Origin: Hydractinia symbiolongicarpus
Lineage: Eukaryota; Cnidaria; Hydrozoa; Anthoathecata; Hydractiniidae
Assembly (NCBI RefSeq): GCF_029227915.1
Contig: NC_079876.1
Coordinates: 12,400,001 to 12,464,000, forward strand
Direction: 5' to 3'
DNA: 64,000 nt
In this document: one piece after another, positions 46,938 to 58,009 of the stretch
Layout: every line of letters begins with the position of its first letter
How positions within the stretch are numbered: position 1 is the stretch's first letter
Position numbers and translations under genes: made by a program
The notes under the pieces: model-generated
The model's database searches: none
The model's input: the letters and a program-made list of their open reading frames with translations, nothing else
Told to the model about the DNA's origin: nothing

Positions 46938-47430
46938 TCACACATACAAACACGCATGCTTGGAATTTTTCAGCCGGGTCTTGATCTCCTCCCAGTCACC
47001 TATCTGGTTCGTCTCCCTATCGTCATCCTCATGTCCGAACGCTCCAAAGGGTACCAGAGGAACAACTGCTTCTTTTGTTGACGGAGGTTCTTTGGCAAGG
47101 CTGTATAAGCCTGCGTCAGGAGCCAAAGGCTATGCCTACGATGCCTCCCACTAAAGGCAACCTCTCTTCGCCCGCCAGCAGCGACGATAGTTTTCCTATC
47201 TATTCGAAGAGCTGATCCTTGGTGTCTATCAGGAAGACGTAGTCATCTTCCCACAGCGAGGATTTTTCGAGGTAAGTCCTGTTCCACTGGATAGTTGGGC
47301 ACAGTATGACTATGTTGCAGTAGTGCTGTATATACTTGTTTTAGAGAAGATCCAGGACACGCTGCGTCTTGCCACAACTTGTCGGTCCAGTAAAGACTGT
47401 CGTATGCAGATCCTTAACTACGTCTAGAGT
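46938..47430 (-). pseudogene. P-loop ATPase remnant (virion-packaging type?)
   Basis: The minus strand at about 47392-47361 encodes a Walker A loop, GPTSCGKT, followed by VLDLL, then a stop. A further hydrophobic strand is readable (CNIVILCP, DYVFLID) and the frame at 47126-46938 ends it (MAPDAGLYSLAKEPPS). The size and setting next to a protein-primed polymerase suggest the packaging ATPase of Polinton/adintovirus-like elements. Internal stops show decay. Confidence 0.5.
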
Positions 47431-47847
47431 CATTTATTCATGGCCTTTTGTGTCTACCTTAGTGACGGTAGACACAAATTTTCGCTGTTTACTTTTTCGG
47501 TACAATACTAGCGGGAATCCACTCCTTATTGACAGCCATCTCACGGCTTGCCCTTCCTGCGGCAAATTATGCAGTCATCTTCATGACATCGTTCATGTCC
47601 ATTTTAGCAGAGGGCCGTGGTATCCCTAAGAGCTTCTTACCCGCAAGGGCGTATTCGAAAGTAAACCCTAGATCAACCACGGTCTGATAGAGCATGTCGA
47701 TGGTCTCTTTTTCCTGAGGCGTTATCTTCGAAGTCATTTATTAAGGGTTTAACGCATGCGAAAAATGTCAATTTGAGGTTGAACAGTTTTGCGTAAGCCA
47801 GTGCGGGGCGAAGGCTGACGCTGCTGAGGCGCACGCCGATCTCCAAT

Positions 47848-48099
47848 TTAAACAGGCTGCTCTTTTTCACACTGCTGCTTACGGAAGATATAGACCCCAA
47901 CTGCTGCCGCACAAGCAAGTACAACAAGAGCTCCAGCGCTATACAGATATACGTCGTTTGACTGTACAGAACTGGCACCAGAACTTGCTACTGAACTGCT
48001 ACCAGAAGAGGTTCCAGAACTTGCTCCAGAACTGGTGGATTGTACTGTACCATGTTGTTGTTTCAGTTGTTCCTTCCTCTGCTTCATCAGTGCCGCCAA
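47848..48099 (-). CDS. Small Ser-rich single-pass membrane protein
   Basis: 83 aa: a charged start (MKQRKEQLKQQ), a Ser/Gly repeat region (SSGASSGTSSG), then a 20-residue hydrophobic helix (residues of about 54-73) followed by a basic C-terminal tail. It is one of the few unbroken frames in the virus-like block. It may be a minor structural or membrane protein; family unknown. Confidence 0.45.
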   Translation of the reverse strand: MAALMKQRKEQLKQQHGTVQSTSSGASSGTSSGSSSVASSGASSVQSNDVYLYSAGALVVLACAAAVGVYIFRKQQCEKEQPV

Positions 48100-48196
48100 C
48101 TTGTGCCCCTGTGCTACACGCCCGGGATGCTTCTTGGTTATGACCTGTTGGCTAGTAGAGTCGCTCCTTTCTTGTATACCTCACAGCATACAAGAA

Positions 48197-48442
48197 CTAC
48201 TTCAAAACCTTTGACCTTGATTCCTTTTCTGCCCCTTCATCATCCTCCTCCGAACCCTCTCTGGACACCTTGAGCTGTGTGTGGTTGGTTATATGAGCAG
48301 CAACCAACTGAGGTGTCAGAAATTTGCGCCCCGTAGTTGTCAAGTACTCTTGCATGTGCTCGGGGATTTGCTCGTCGGGTATCTCCTTGACCACAAATAG
48401 CGGAGCCATCTCACTGCATTTATCGTACAGCTCCTGGGGCAC
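48197..48442 (-). pseudogene. PolB fragment downstream of a frameshift
   Basis: ELYDKCSEMAPLFVVKEIPD is the segment that follows the Cys-rich insert in this polymerase family. It is out of frame with the upstream domain at about 48445. After about 60 residues the similarity fades into an acidic tail, where the palm domain should begin. The palm with its catalytic aspartates is not found further on, so it is deleted here. Confidence 0.6.
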
Positions 48443-48449
48443 CTCGATG

Positions 48450-49961
48450 TCAATTTGCGCAACGCCGAGATTTGATACCCGTCACGTCCCTCTCGTGGTA
48501 CCTACAGAAGACAATCGCGGGGACACCGACCATGCCCGTCCGCAAGAGCTCGTAGGCCTCATTTCTCGTGCACTCTGTGCAGGCTTTTTGAACAGCTTTG
48601 CAGGCCTTGCACGTCTTGTTAAAGCAGTCTTCTTTACACTTGTGCTTACAAGGCTCCCCTGGAGCGTAGAGCTCTAGCTTTGGGTTCAACCGTAGAGACT
48701 TGTTCAAGACATAGCGCATCGACACGCCTGGTACACTAACAGCATTTTTCAGAATGTCTATCTCGTCATCGTGATACTGCAGCCTCGTCTTGTTCACCGC
48801 TTCAATAAAGGGTTCCACGTCGGCAAGGTTGTACTCCCGTAACCAGTTCATCGTAGTGACGCAGCCTCGCTTGAAAAACTCTACGCGGAATGTCTCGTAC
48901 TCTTCAGGAGAGAGCGTGTTTTTCCCACCAAGACTACTATAGAATGCCTCATGGTTCAGTTTGTCGTAGTTCGACACCCATTCGTAAGGAAACACTAGCT
49001 TTTCAAGCCCACATTCCAGAGACTTGCACCAGCTGTCATGGCTCAGGCCAGGGGCAAGGAAGTTCTTGATATCGAGAAATTTGAACCTCGAAGTCGTAAG
49101 GAACATGTAGTCGTTGTCCTTCTTTGCCACGTTGATTTTATCGCTTTCAGCAATTTGCTCGACAAAGTACCGCTTGATCAGGTTGATGTCGTACTTCCCG
49201 CTGTTAAACCCGATCACTGCCACCTGGTTCACCCACTCGTCCCAAGATTCCTGAGTCTTCTTGGGGAGCATGTCAAAGTCGTCAGGCCTCGGGTACATCC
49301 TTTCGACTTCTTCGACGATGAGGGCCTGCCTTTTTTCCAGCTCCTTAACGAACTGCTTAACCAAGACCCTGGGATCCTCGTGCTTTGGATCCTCATTGAG
49401 ACTATCGTGAATAGCGACACTTATTGGGATATGCTCCGAAAGATATGTTAGATCAGTTGTTTGCTGCTGGTTTAGCGGTGCTAGGAGAGCTTCAAAGTCA
49501 AACACGATGTAGTGAGGATAGGGTTGAAAGTCCTTCTTGAAGTACCTCTCGCTTCGGGATAGGTTCTCGCACTCCCAGACTGTGACGACGCCGTAGCCAA
49601 ATTTTCGGATGCCTTCCTCCTTGGACTTGGTGGCGATGTAACGAGTCTTGTCCGCTGCGGTTATAATCGGTTGACAGGGACATCCGTGCCACTTGCAGTC
49701 GTGGTACTCGTAGACTGTCATGGTCTGAGGTTCATACCCGTCTACCCTGTAGAACTCATTGTCTTTCCCGTATCGAATCACGCGTTCTCCGCCGTGCCCA
49801 CAAAGCGCATGGTGTATATGTCTTCCCGTTTGCTCTGACATGGCCGAGTAGCTAAAGTTCTCGTCGTAAAAGACCTTCTCCGACTTGCTAGGCATGTGCT
49901 TTACCTTCTCTCCTTTGCAAATGATTGTCGTCTTGATATAGAAACAGTGTCCATCCAGCAT
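48450..49961 (-). pseudogene. Family-B (protein-primed type) DNA polymerase, exonuclease half
   Basis: A 503-aa unbroken frame. It has a His/Cys-rich start (HIHHALCGHGGERVIRYG, EYHDCKWHGCPC), then the 3'-5' exonuclease motifs in order: ExoI FDFE near residue 154, ExoII GFNSGKYDINL near 251, ExoIII YNLADV near 378. All acidic residues are retained. A Cys-rich insert (C-K-H-K-C-K-E-D-C, C-K-A-C) follows near 440-470. The family makes DNA from a terminal-protein primer. The palm domain is missing, so it cannot polymerise. Confidence 0.8.
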
Positions 49962-50698
49962 ACCAAGGTTGATTGTGTCTAAACCCTCTTTGTATTGATT
50001 CTGACCGTAGACGAGTCTCCATGGTGGCTTTTCGGAGTTTGTCTTGGGTCAACGAGCTTTGTAGAACGTACCTACCCGCTTTAGCTTGGAGTTCTTGTAG
50101 TACTTTTGGGCTAGTTTGAGGGCTGGTATTGTTAGAAACTCTGTTCCCCGTTTTACGTCGGCCCTCTCTCTTACAGCCAAGCATCTCCAAAAGCATAGGA
50201 TGTCCGTTCTGGCATCTTCACCGTCCATGGCGTAGATGCACCTCTTATTTCGCAACCAAGTCTGGAAGTGGTTTGCATTTTTCCATGAAAGCTTCGATTT
50301 CCCCCATGCTTGATAGCGACCTAGAGGTCTTGGTCTTGTGGTAGCCAGACACATCGCCACCACCTCGGTGAATTTCTCAGCTGAAACTGTAGAACACCTT
50401 GACTCTCATGTCTATACGAGGCGTGATTATTTGCATGATAGCAACGGCTAGTGGTTGATTAAGGTTCTTGTTGAACCGCCATGTCTTGATACGATTTCCG
50501 TCTTTCCTCCCTTGACTCCACTTCGACCACATCGTGAAGCGATATTGCTCTCGAAATTTGTTCCTTTGCCCTGTTATAATAGAAAGCAACGGTATCCCGC
50601 ATGCTCTCTAGTTGATCGGCAAGAGCGTCACGAGTTGATGCTACTGGTTCCGACACGGTGTCGTATAATTTGCTGATAGCGTTCCTGAAGTAATTCAT
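49962..50698 (-). pseudogene. N-terminal region of the PolB ORF, multiply frameshifted
   Basis: Three frames appear to follow one another: 50698-50459 (a helical, charged N-terminus with a start codon at 50698), 50480-50377, and 50363-50049 (including DILCFWRCLAVRERADV). They lead into the exonuclease half. Their order and close spacing suggest one original ORF. Two or more frameshifts break it. Confidence 0.5.
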
Positions 50699-50754
50699 CC
50701 CTTTATTATATACAGATTTTAGACTTCAACTTTGAGTAGGTAATATCCCCTACT

Positions 50755-50880
50755 TAATTGCGCATGCGTCGATTTTTGTTGATGTCAGCATTATTTGGAA
50801 ATTCCCCATTTCCAATTGCGTGCGATTGCGCATGCGTCGATTTTTGATGATGTCAGCATTATTTGGGAATTTCCTTTTTG
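50755..50880. repeat. Direct repeat at the right edge of the virus-like block
   Basis: GATTGCGCATGCGTCGATTT followed by TTG(T/A)TGATGTCAGCATTATT occurs at 50757-50805 and again at about 50826-50874. Each copy holds the palindrome TGCGCATGCG. The repeat lies just upstream of the polymerase N-terminus and might be its promoter or an element end. Confidence 0.8.
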
Positions 50881-50884
50881 CAAT

Positions 50885-51610
50885 TTATAACCAGTTTTTG
50901 TCAAATATCGAAAGTGTTACTCACCAACTGATCAACCAATGTAAAACAATTGTGAACTTTAGGAACCATTAAATATAGCGACTTAAAAGTTGTTGACCTA
51001 ATTTGGTTAAAGTTATGCCCTTTCTTCGCAAACGTTAAAGCTCGTCGTGTGGGGGATATTGTGTCAGTTCGGAAGATGCTTTAATCCAAAATGCGATTCC
51101 GTGGTTTTAAATTTAAATTATTATTAGAATTACGTCATTCAAATATGACGTATTGTTGCGTAATACCGAAATGCAATGGGTGTGCATTTAACAGGAGTTC
51201 GCAGAAAAAGCCTAGATGCACACGCACGTTTCGAAATGTAATCATCGTTCAATAATCGAAATAAATAAAACGAATAATAAAAATCCAGATGGTAAGTTGT
51301 CAAAGTTTTTTTTTATTATTCTTGGATATTATAAAGAAAAAATAAAAGCTAGAAATAAATCAAAATCGAAAAATTTTTTTCACTGGATACTTTGTAGATT
51401 GTAGAGAAAAACAGAAATATATATTCCATGGAAGATGTCGACGTAGCAGTTAGAAATCTCGAGATAAAATCATTATCATTTCTCTGTTTATCAAAAAGAT
51501 AAATCATTCGGAGTTGCTGGTGAGTTTTAAGTTATAATAAAAAAGATTGATCTTTTGACCAAGAGAAACAAAAAGCAGTAGTCTTCTTTAAAAAAGAAAA
51601 TCTTTGTGTG
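50885..51610. other. A+T-rich DNA between mobile elements
   Basis: No supported gene. A short frame starting at 51145 begins with CCVIPKCNG, slightly THAP-like, but it stops after 36 codons. Confidence 0.4.
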
Positions 51611-51842
51611 TGTTAAGGCTGAAATACACTATCATTTTTCAATGATCGTTTTCCAGTGATACATTCCAATGACATTAAAAATGACAAATTTTGGCGCAAA
51701 TACACTATCATTAAAAACATGAAACTTGAGCATGTTTTCTTTGCAACATGGACTCTGAAGAAGAAATAGCAGCTGCTTTTGTTGTGTATATGTTATCAAA
51801 AAAGAGAGCTAAACATAGGAAAAAAAGCAAAGAAAAGTATGG

Positions 51843-52208
51843 GTGAAGCCGTATAGGCGAAATGAACTTGGCATCTACAATACTCTCATGTATGAACTGC
51901 GTGTGGAGGAAATTGCAGAGTATACGCGATTTTTAAGAATGCTGCCGAATATTTTTGATGAGCTCCTAAATCTCATAGAAGTTGACATTGAGAAAAAAAC
52001 AACGCATTTGCGAGACCCAATTCCTGCTAAAGTCAAAGAAGCTGCAACTTTAAAGTTTTTTTCATGTGGGATCAATTACGTCGAATTACAGTATTTATTT
52101 CGCGTTCACAAAAGTACTTTGTCACAGTTCATCGCTGAAGTTTGCGAAGCTATTTACATGCGATTAAAAGAAAAATACCTCAAGGTAAATATATATTTCG
52201 TTCAGTAA
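51843..52208 (+). pseudogene. PIF/Harbinger transposase N-terminus, left arm
   Basis: Motifs: FDELLNLIEVDIEKKTTHLRD, P-I-P-A-K-V-K-E-A, LKFFSCGINYVELQYLFRV and STLSQFIAEVCEAIY. These match the helix-turn-helix region before the DDE domain of Harbinger (ALP1-like) transposases. It runs into a stop at 52206 after K-Y-L, with no DDE domain. The upstream ATG at 51750 (MDSEEEIAAAFVVYML) is probably the original start. Confidence 0.8.
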
Positions 52209-52258
52209 TTTATCAAGCGTACTAAACTAGCAGTCACACATTAATACCCTGTACTTTG

Positions 52259-52561
52259 TCAGCATTCACTTTCTGGGTTGAGATCTGACAAACTTTCTCG
52301 ACTGTGATAAGTGTTTTGATATATGTTCACTGGGTGTCGGTACATATTCTGTAAAACAGGCGATAACGGCGGAGACACAAAGGGTGGGTAATTTTGTGTG
52401 GCATGTGTTAAAGAGTTCCTTTGGATCGGAGATTGAACGGGCGGTGTTCTGAAAGAGGGTACGGAGAGTAATCTCATCTGAACAACTACAGAAATGATGC
52501 GAAAGATATCAGGGATAAAATTTGTGCGTACTTTAACTCCACCGGTGCTGTTCCATGGCAA
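52259..52561 (-). pseudogene. Fragment in the Harbinger spacer, possibly its second ORF
   Basis: 100 aa, Pro/Ser-rich (SFRTPPVQSPIQRN, SRESLSDLNPESE). Harbinger elements carry a second, Myb/SANT-like protein whose C-terminal tail is often of this kind. No SANT core is visible, so the call is tentative. Confidence 0.3.
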
Positions 52562-52880
52562 GAAAAATTTGTCTGAAATTTATAACCACCATCGAAGAAG
52601 TTGTTTTTCTTGTGAAGATGGAGTCACGTAGGAATAACAAGGACTAAAAGTATGGCCATTTACTTTCGTAAACATCATCTCGTCCTGCTCCACTTTTGTT
52701 TCTGTTGTTTACTTTCTTCAATTCTGCGCTGAAATAATTTCGCAGTGTATTTATTTTACTCCTCACTAATTTCTCTTTCTATCAGAGTCGAGAAAGTTTG
52801 TCAGATCTCAACCCAGAAAGTGAGGGCTCACAAAGTGCAGGGTATTAATGTGTGACTGTTAGTTTAGTACGTTTGATAAA

Positions 52881-53367
52881 TTACTGAACGAAATATATAT
52901 TTACCTTGAGGTATTTTTCTTTTAATCGCATGTAAATAGCTTCGCAAACTTCAGCGATGAACGATGACAAAGTACTTTTGTGAACGCGAAATAAATGCTG
53001 TAATTCGGCGTAATTTATCCCACATGAGAAAAACTTCAAAGTTGCAGCTTCTTTGATTTTAGCAGGAATTGGGTCTCGCAAATGCGTTGTTTTTTTCTCA
53101 ATGTCAACTTCTATGAGATTTAGGGGTGTCAGATCTCTCTGGTGGAAAGCCTCCCTCACTTTGGATATATTTCTGTGTAAGGAACTCTTCAAAAATATTC
53201 GGCGGCATTCTTAAAAATCGCGTATACTCTGCAATTTCCTCTACACGCAGTTCATACATGAGAGTATTATAGATGCCAAGTTTATTTCGCCTATACGGTT
53301 TCACCCATACATTTCTTTGCTCTTTTCCTATGTTTAGCTCTCTTTTTTGATAACATATACACAACAA
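52881..53367 (-). pseudogene. PIF/Harbinger transposase N-terminus, right arm
   Basis: The inverted copy of the left-arm fragment. Its two frames (53367-53104 and 53192-52881) are separated by a short rearranged segment that replaces the FDELLN stretch. LKFFSCGINYAELQHLFRV and STLSSFIAEVCEAIY differ from the left arm by a few residues, so the arms have diverged since duplication. Confidence 0.8.
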
Positions 53368-53539
53368 AAGCAGCTGCTATTTCTTCTTCAGAGTCCATGT
53401 TGCAAAGAAAACATGCTCAAGTTTCATGTTTTTAATGATAGTGTATTTGCGCCAAAATTTGTCATTTTTAATGTCATTGGAATGTATCACTGGAAAACGA
53501 TCATTAAAAAATGATAGTGTATTTCAGCCTTTAGATAAT

Positions 53540-54395
53540 TATTTGAAAAATCACAAGATTCTCTTCAAAGATATCAAGAACAAGGAGTCACCCCAACAAA
53601 TCCTTTGGTCTGGAACTCCTTTTGTGATTGTTGGAGAAAAACCTTTTGGTACGAAGTTCTGTCTCGGCTGATAACTACACGGTTTGTTTGGATCGAAAAC
53701 AACTATCCGTCATGTACTTGCTTGGATTCGCGTAAAACCTTGTTGCCCTGTAAGCACATCCTATCCGTCATTAGTGGCAATGTCGCAGATGTATCCTGGA
53801 AATCTTTATCGTCGCGATACACTTTAAATCCTTTATTTTTCATTTTGGATCATGAAGTTGTTAGCGAAATGTAGAACGATTTTATTGACATTAATAATGT
53901 CGAAACCTAGTCCGTTTTACTGGATTCTATTCGAAAAATATGTTTTCCAAATAGGTTCAAGGTCTCGTCTTGCAGAGAAATTTAAACCAAATCAAGAGCT
54001 TGTCATTCATAGTGTATGATAATGATGCACTAGACCACCTTCATGAAACCTTGACCCAGGCTTTAAATGATCTATCATTTCATGCTCCCAAGGAAGACAA
54101 TTTGGTTGGGGAAAGACCAAAAGTTATAGGATCAACATATTTAAATAAAAAAATTCCAACCTCTCCCAAAACCAAAACCAAAAAAATCGGCGTTTTCGGA
54201 AAGAGTCGGTTTGGCTGCTGAAAAAAAGTTTTCATCCATAATCAACATTGTCTCTAAAAAAGAAGAAAATCATGCGACGTATGTGGTTGAAGAGTTCCCT
54301 GAATACGATCCATCTGTCATTTATGATGTACCAATGGAGCAGGAGCAGTTTAATGACGTTGCTGCTGCTCAACTACCCATAAAATCTGGGTAAAT
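53540..54395 (+). pseudogene. SWIM zinc-finger protein fragment
   Basis: Three plus-strand frames follow each other: 53540-53671, 53605-53874 and 53970-54393 (with a further shift near 54215). The middle one has a SWIM finger, CTCLDSRKTLLPCKHILSV, fitting CxCx(n)CxH. Later parts are helical (LHETLTQALNDLSFHAPKED) and acidic. SWIM fingers occur in MULE-type transposases and in host proteins; I favour a transposon-derived pseudogene because of the frameshifts and position. Confidence 0.5.
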
Positions 54396-54754
54396 CGGGA
54401 TCTGGGTAATAAGTGCGTCCAAAAGGAAGCCATATTTAATGCCGAAGCATTTAAATAAAAGTTCATTTTAAAATTTTAAACCACGGAATGGCATTTTGGA
54501 TAAATCATCTTCCCAGTTTCCAGGACGCTTGGATCCTTATGGGCCATGGGTCCTGGGTCCACGCCAATTCTGTTACGTTTGCATTCCAAACAACTCCCTA
54601 GATTAGAGGCTCTCACCCATGGTGGATATATTGAACGACCGTGAAGGCAAGGTTGATTGTATGGGCTACCTAAAATTACCATGCTGAAAATATTTCAACA
54701 AATATCTTTTCATATTAAAATAATCCCTATGTGTATTTTTTTTCTTTTTTATCA

Positions 54755-54897
54755 TCAAGCCAGATAAAAAAGACATTTATATTGTGGATGAGTGCTTTAC
54801 GGCTGAGAGAGGCATGAAGAGGTCTTGTGATCAAGATCGCCCTTTACTTGTAGCTACAGTCAACTGTGCTGCCGAAGGTGAAGGACGAAAAAAGTAA
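54755..54897 (+). other. Possible terminal exon
   Basis: A 47-codon frame after a pyrimidine-rich TTTTTTTCTTTTTTATCATCAAG: DIYIVDECFTAERGMKRSC... ending EGRKK and a stop. It could be the last exon of the SWIM-related sequence upstream. Evidence is weak. Confidence 0.2.
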
Positions 54898-54899
54898 AC

Positions 54900-56690
54900 T
54901 GAAATATAATTGTAAAACAAAATAAGTTAGTAAGCCATATAAGTCCACTAGCGTGAATATTTTAATCTTGACACAACACCCGAAGTTTTAAAGTTCACTC
55001 TCAATCCAGCCTACACAAGGACAGACTCTTTTTTTACACAAGTAGCATAGTGTAGCTATTTTGAAATTTTTCTTTACCATAGTACTGAAATACCTTTTAA
55101 ACAGCTAAAGACGCAAAAGCTACTGTAAAATAGCTAGCTAGCTTCAACACACAGAAGAACATGAAAGGTGAGAGCTTGTCTATTTTTAAATAACGTAAAT
55201 TTATTTATTTCAAGCACTGATACGTACCACATATGTGAGTGTGATCATTCCTTTCAGTAAATGTTTATTGGCTGTGAAGAAAACAAGGTGGTTCTCAATA
55301 GTTAGTATCATATTCCCTTCTTGCATTTCTACAAAAACATTACCATTATGGCACTGTAGCTTAGTGTTTATTATGGCGCCATAGCTTAGATTCAATATGG
55401 GCGTGTGAATCTCAAAGCAGTCTTTGGTTAACCCAGGACATGTGACAAAATTTGGGGAGATAGCAAACTGTGTGAGTCGTAAAAAATAAATTTTGCATGA
55501 ACGATATTGGATTTCACGAGATTAAGACCTGAAAAACGCATGCCCAATTTGGTTCTAGGCATGTGTGTGTGTCCAGGCGTTGAAATGACTTGACTGCTTG
55601 TTAGAGAATGTTCTGTTGTATGTCCAGGTATTATATCTTTACCAAGCCTTGGCTACACACAACAATAATTAATTATTATACAGAATGTTTGAGTAGATAG
55701 ATTCTAGTGAATGAAATGTAAAAAAACGAATAGAGTATATTTTTGAGTGAGCAATGAACTGTTGGTACAAGAGTTTTTATCCTAGCCAACATTATTTTAT
55801 TTTATTCTGGTGCATGGCTATCTAGCTATCTCTTTAAAGAAGTTAATGCTTTAGCTATAGCAATAGAGTGAAAGTAACCAATTCCAGTTTGGCTACAACA
55901 AAATTCTTAATCAATAATTATAAATGCAGTTAGGTACACCTTTTATTACTATCATGAAAACTTATTTCACAAAATAAAATGGCTCAGTGATATTTTTAGC
56001 TGGATGTGGCTGTTTCCCCTGTTTTTATTCAAACTGAAGTTGCGATGCTGTTTTTTTAAAAAAGGGTATTACGCCTCTACGCTTTTTTAGCTCTGTTTAA
56101 CTGTACTAAGCGCTATACCCGGTGTTAACAAAGGACTGTTTTTTGGGAATGGCAATTACACATATGGGCACAATTTGCATGTAGTAAGGGGTTAGCCCAC
56201 ACACTGTGACAATTAATTTTTGAAATTTCTTGGGAACTTATTCTGCGAAATAAGAAAATGTTTATCGAGCCTTTTTGTTATGACAGGGTAACACCAGTTT
56301 GTAAACTTTGTTTTTCTTTCAGCTATCGTTGCGGGAAAGTTATTCTGTAAAAATATGTAAAAGCCGCAACACTACATATAATGTGTGTCCTGTTCACTTA
56401 ATTTATGACTTACTGCATACCTGTACTAAAGCGCTCCATATGATCGTGTGGCACAGTTCACGGCGCTTACTAAGTTACTTGTGTCTTAACCTGGTGTGTT
56501 TTGCAAAATAGAAATAGAGTGTTGACTGCCAACTATGAGTAATACATCCTTCCAATGCAACTAGAAAATTAATTTTTTGCATTAAAACAACCAAAAAAAT
56601 AAAAAAATCGGGTGTAACTAGTGTATTTGTTGTTATAAAAGAGTACGTAACAAATAAACATAAGCACAAGTGTTTGCAAGATTACAAAAT
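54900..56690. other. A+T-rich DNA, no gene seen
   Basis: Open frames on both strands are short and lack domain features. GCTAGCTAGC motifs recur at 55130 and 55815. Confidence 0.45.
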
Positions 56691-56700
56691 AAGAAATGCA

Positions 56701-56763
56701 ACAAGTTACTTTTGTTTTAAGCATTAACAGTGCACTGTAATGCTGAAAACAAAAGTAACTTGT
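56701..56763. other. Long near-perfect hairpin (63 nt)
   Basis: ACAAGTTACTTTTGTTTT-AGCATTA pairs with its reverse complement on the other side with a single mismatch (26-bp arms), around a loop that is itself palindromic (CAGTGCACTG). The size fits a miRNA-like precursor or a minimal foldback MITE. Confidence 0.6.
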
Positions 56764-56769
56764 ATATAT

Positions 56770-58005
56770 GACCAGTCTTTAATTTTTATGTGAAACTTTT
56801 TTAGGAAGTGCAAAGAATCAGGAACACAGAAATGGATTATGGTAAGTGATTTTTTTATATTCGCATGTTCTTAAAGGAATTTTTTCCCTGAAAATAAATG
56901 TTCTGGAATTAGGTAAAAATAAGGTAAGATAAGGTAAAAATGATTTTAAAATTTAAACAACAGTAAAACACAATAAATTTGTATTAATCAAACTGAAAAT
57001 CGAGTTTAAAACCTATTCATATCATAAGATTACTCGTAGTAAAACATGTCCGGCAGAATGACAATCTTTTGTTGTTATTTCTCACTTTTTATTAGACCTA
57101 CAGTACTGCTCGAATGCAACTTTACATGTATTTCATAGTTATCACCTTCACATAAGCAGAACTTTTGTTGTTTTTACCCTATTGTTAAAAACATGAGCTA
57201 TTTTTGCATGTTGAAAACAATAGAGTTTATGTCTTGTTCGCGAATTTTAATTAGCTCATCTGAACTGCGTGTTTCCCACTGTTGTATTTAATTGCTACAG
57301 TTGTCAAGAGATCAACAAAAGAAAATAAAATTTAGCAAAGATTTAAGTACCTATTGATTTTGCCCACTTTACTTAAAAATTTAAGAACGGCGATAGAAAA
57401 GCTTTGTTAGATTGTGTTTTAAAAGTTTAAGAATGAAGAACTATTGACTCTTAAATGTGACAGTTTTCTGAGAATTCTTTCTTCTGGCCAAATAACAATT
57501 AATTCGTAGGCAAAATAAATAAAAACAGTTCTAAAATACGGATTTACAAACTTTTCTAAGAATTGGATTATTACAGTACAGTCCGAATGTAACATTCAGC
57601 GTACACGCAACTCGCATAAATAATTACTTTCGTAATAGACTATTGTCTTTTAGAGAAAATAATTACACCCGAGAAATTGAAAAGATCAGGGAAACTTATT
57701 GTATAAATAACAACAAGAAAACCTGTCAGTTTGAACACACAATCCAATCCTAATAAATCAATTAGAACATGGTTAAAATCTGCCTATGCAAGAAAGTGGG
57801 ATGGCTTGAAAACACTCACAACTGCCAGAATGCTATTCTGACCTTCTGTCAGTTGAAATAAGAAGGTTGTCAACTAATCAGCCTCTATATGCAATTACTT
57901 CTGCTACCCCTTATAATAGACCATTTCCACAAAAGCGTTGATGTTGATTAATAAAACACTTTATATAAAGAACTTTTACTATAAGAAAATATCAGTAACA
58001 ATACT
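56770..58005. other. A+T-rich DNA, no gene seen
   Basis: No frame or RNA feature stands out on either strand in this stretch. Confidence 0.45.
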
Positions 58006-58009
58006 TTTC

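Larger units (their letters stand above)
45737..50698 (-). mobile_element. Virus-like / Polinton-like element remnant, G+C-richer
   Basis: All recognisable genes lie on the minus strand: the N-terminal part and exonuclease domain of a protein-primed family-B polymerase, a small Ser-rich membrane protein, a P-loop ATPase, and an MSV199/DUF3627-like protein. By eye the G+C content is nearly half, against about a third in the flanks, and codon use differs accordingly. No retroviral-type integrase, maturation protease or major capsid gene was recognised, and no long terminal repeats are evident. All genes are broken. Confidence 0.7.
51616..53530. mobile_element. Foldback PIF/Harbinger element with TTA target duplication
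   Basis: The ends AGGCTGAAATACACTATCAT are perfect inverted repeats, flanked by TTA at 51613-51615 and 53531-53533. The similarity is not confined to the termini: about 690 bp on the left (51616-52306) is inverted on the right (about 52788-53530) with about 50 bp of rearrangement near 53125-53185. The whole is a giant hairpin around a roughly 480-bp spacer. Each arm carries the N-terminus of a Harbinger transposase; the catalytic part is missing. Confidence 0.85.

Noticed and set aside
49038-49451. 137-aa plus-strand frame in the virus-like block
   Set aside because: Antisense of the polymerase exonuclease half, which carries the recognisable motifs.
51145-51255. Short THAP-like start (CCVIPKCNG)
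   Set aside because: Only the first two Cys fit; the frame ends after 36 codons and neither the Trp nor the C-x2-H pair follows.
54476-54682. 68-aa minus-strand frame with several Cys and Pro
   Set aside because: No splice context, no recognisable motif, and the opposite strand is equally protein-like; not supportable.
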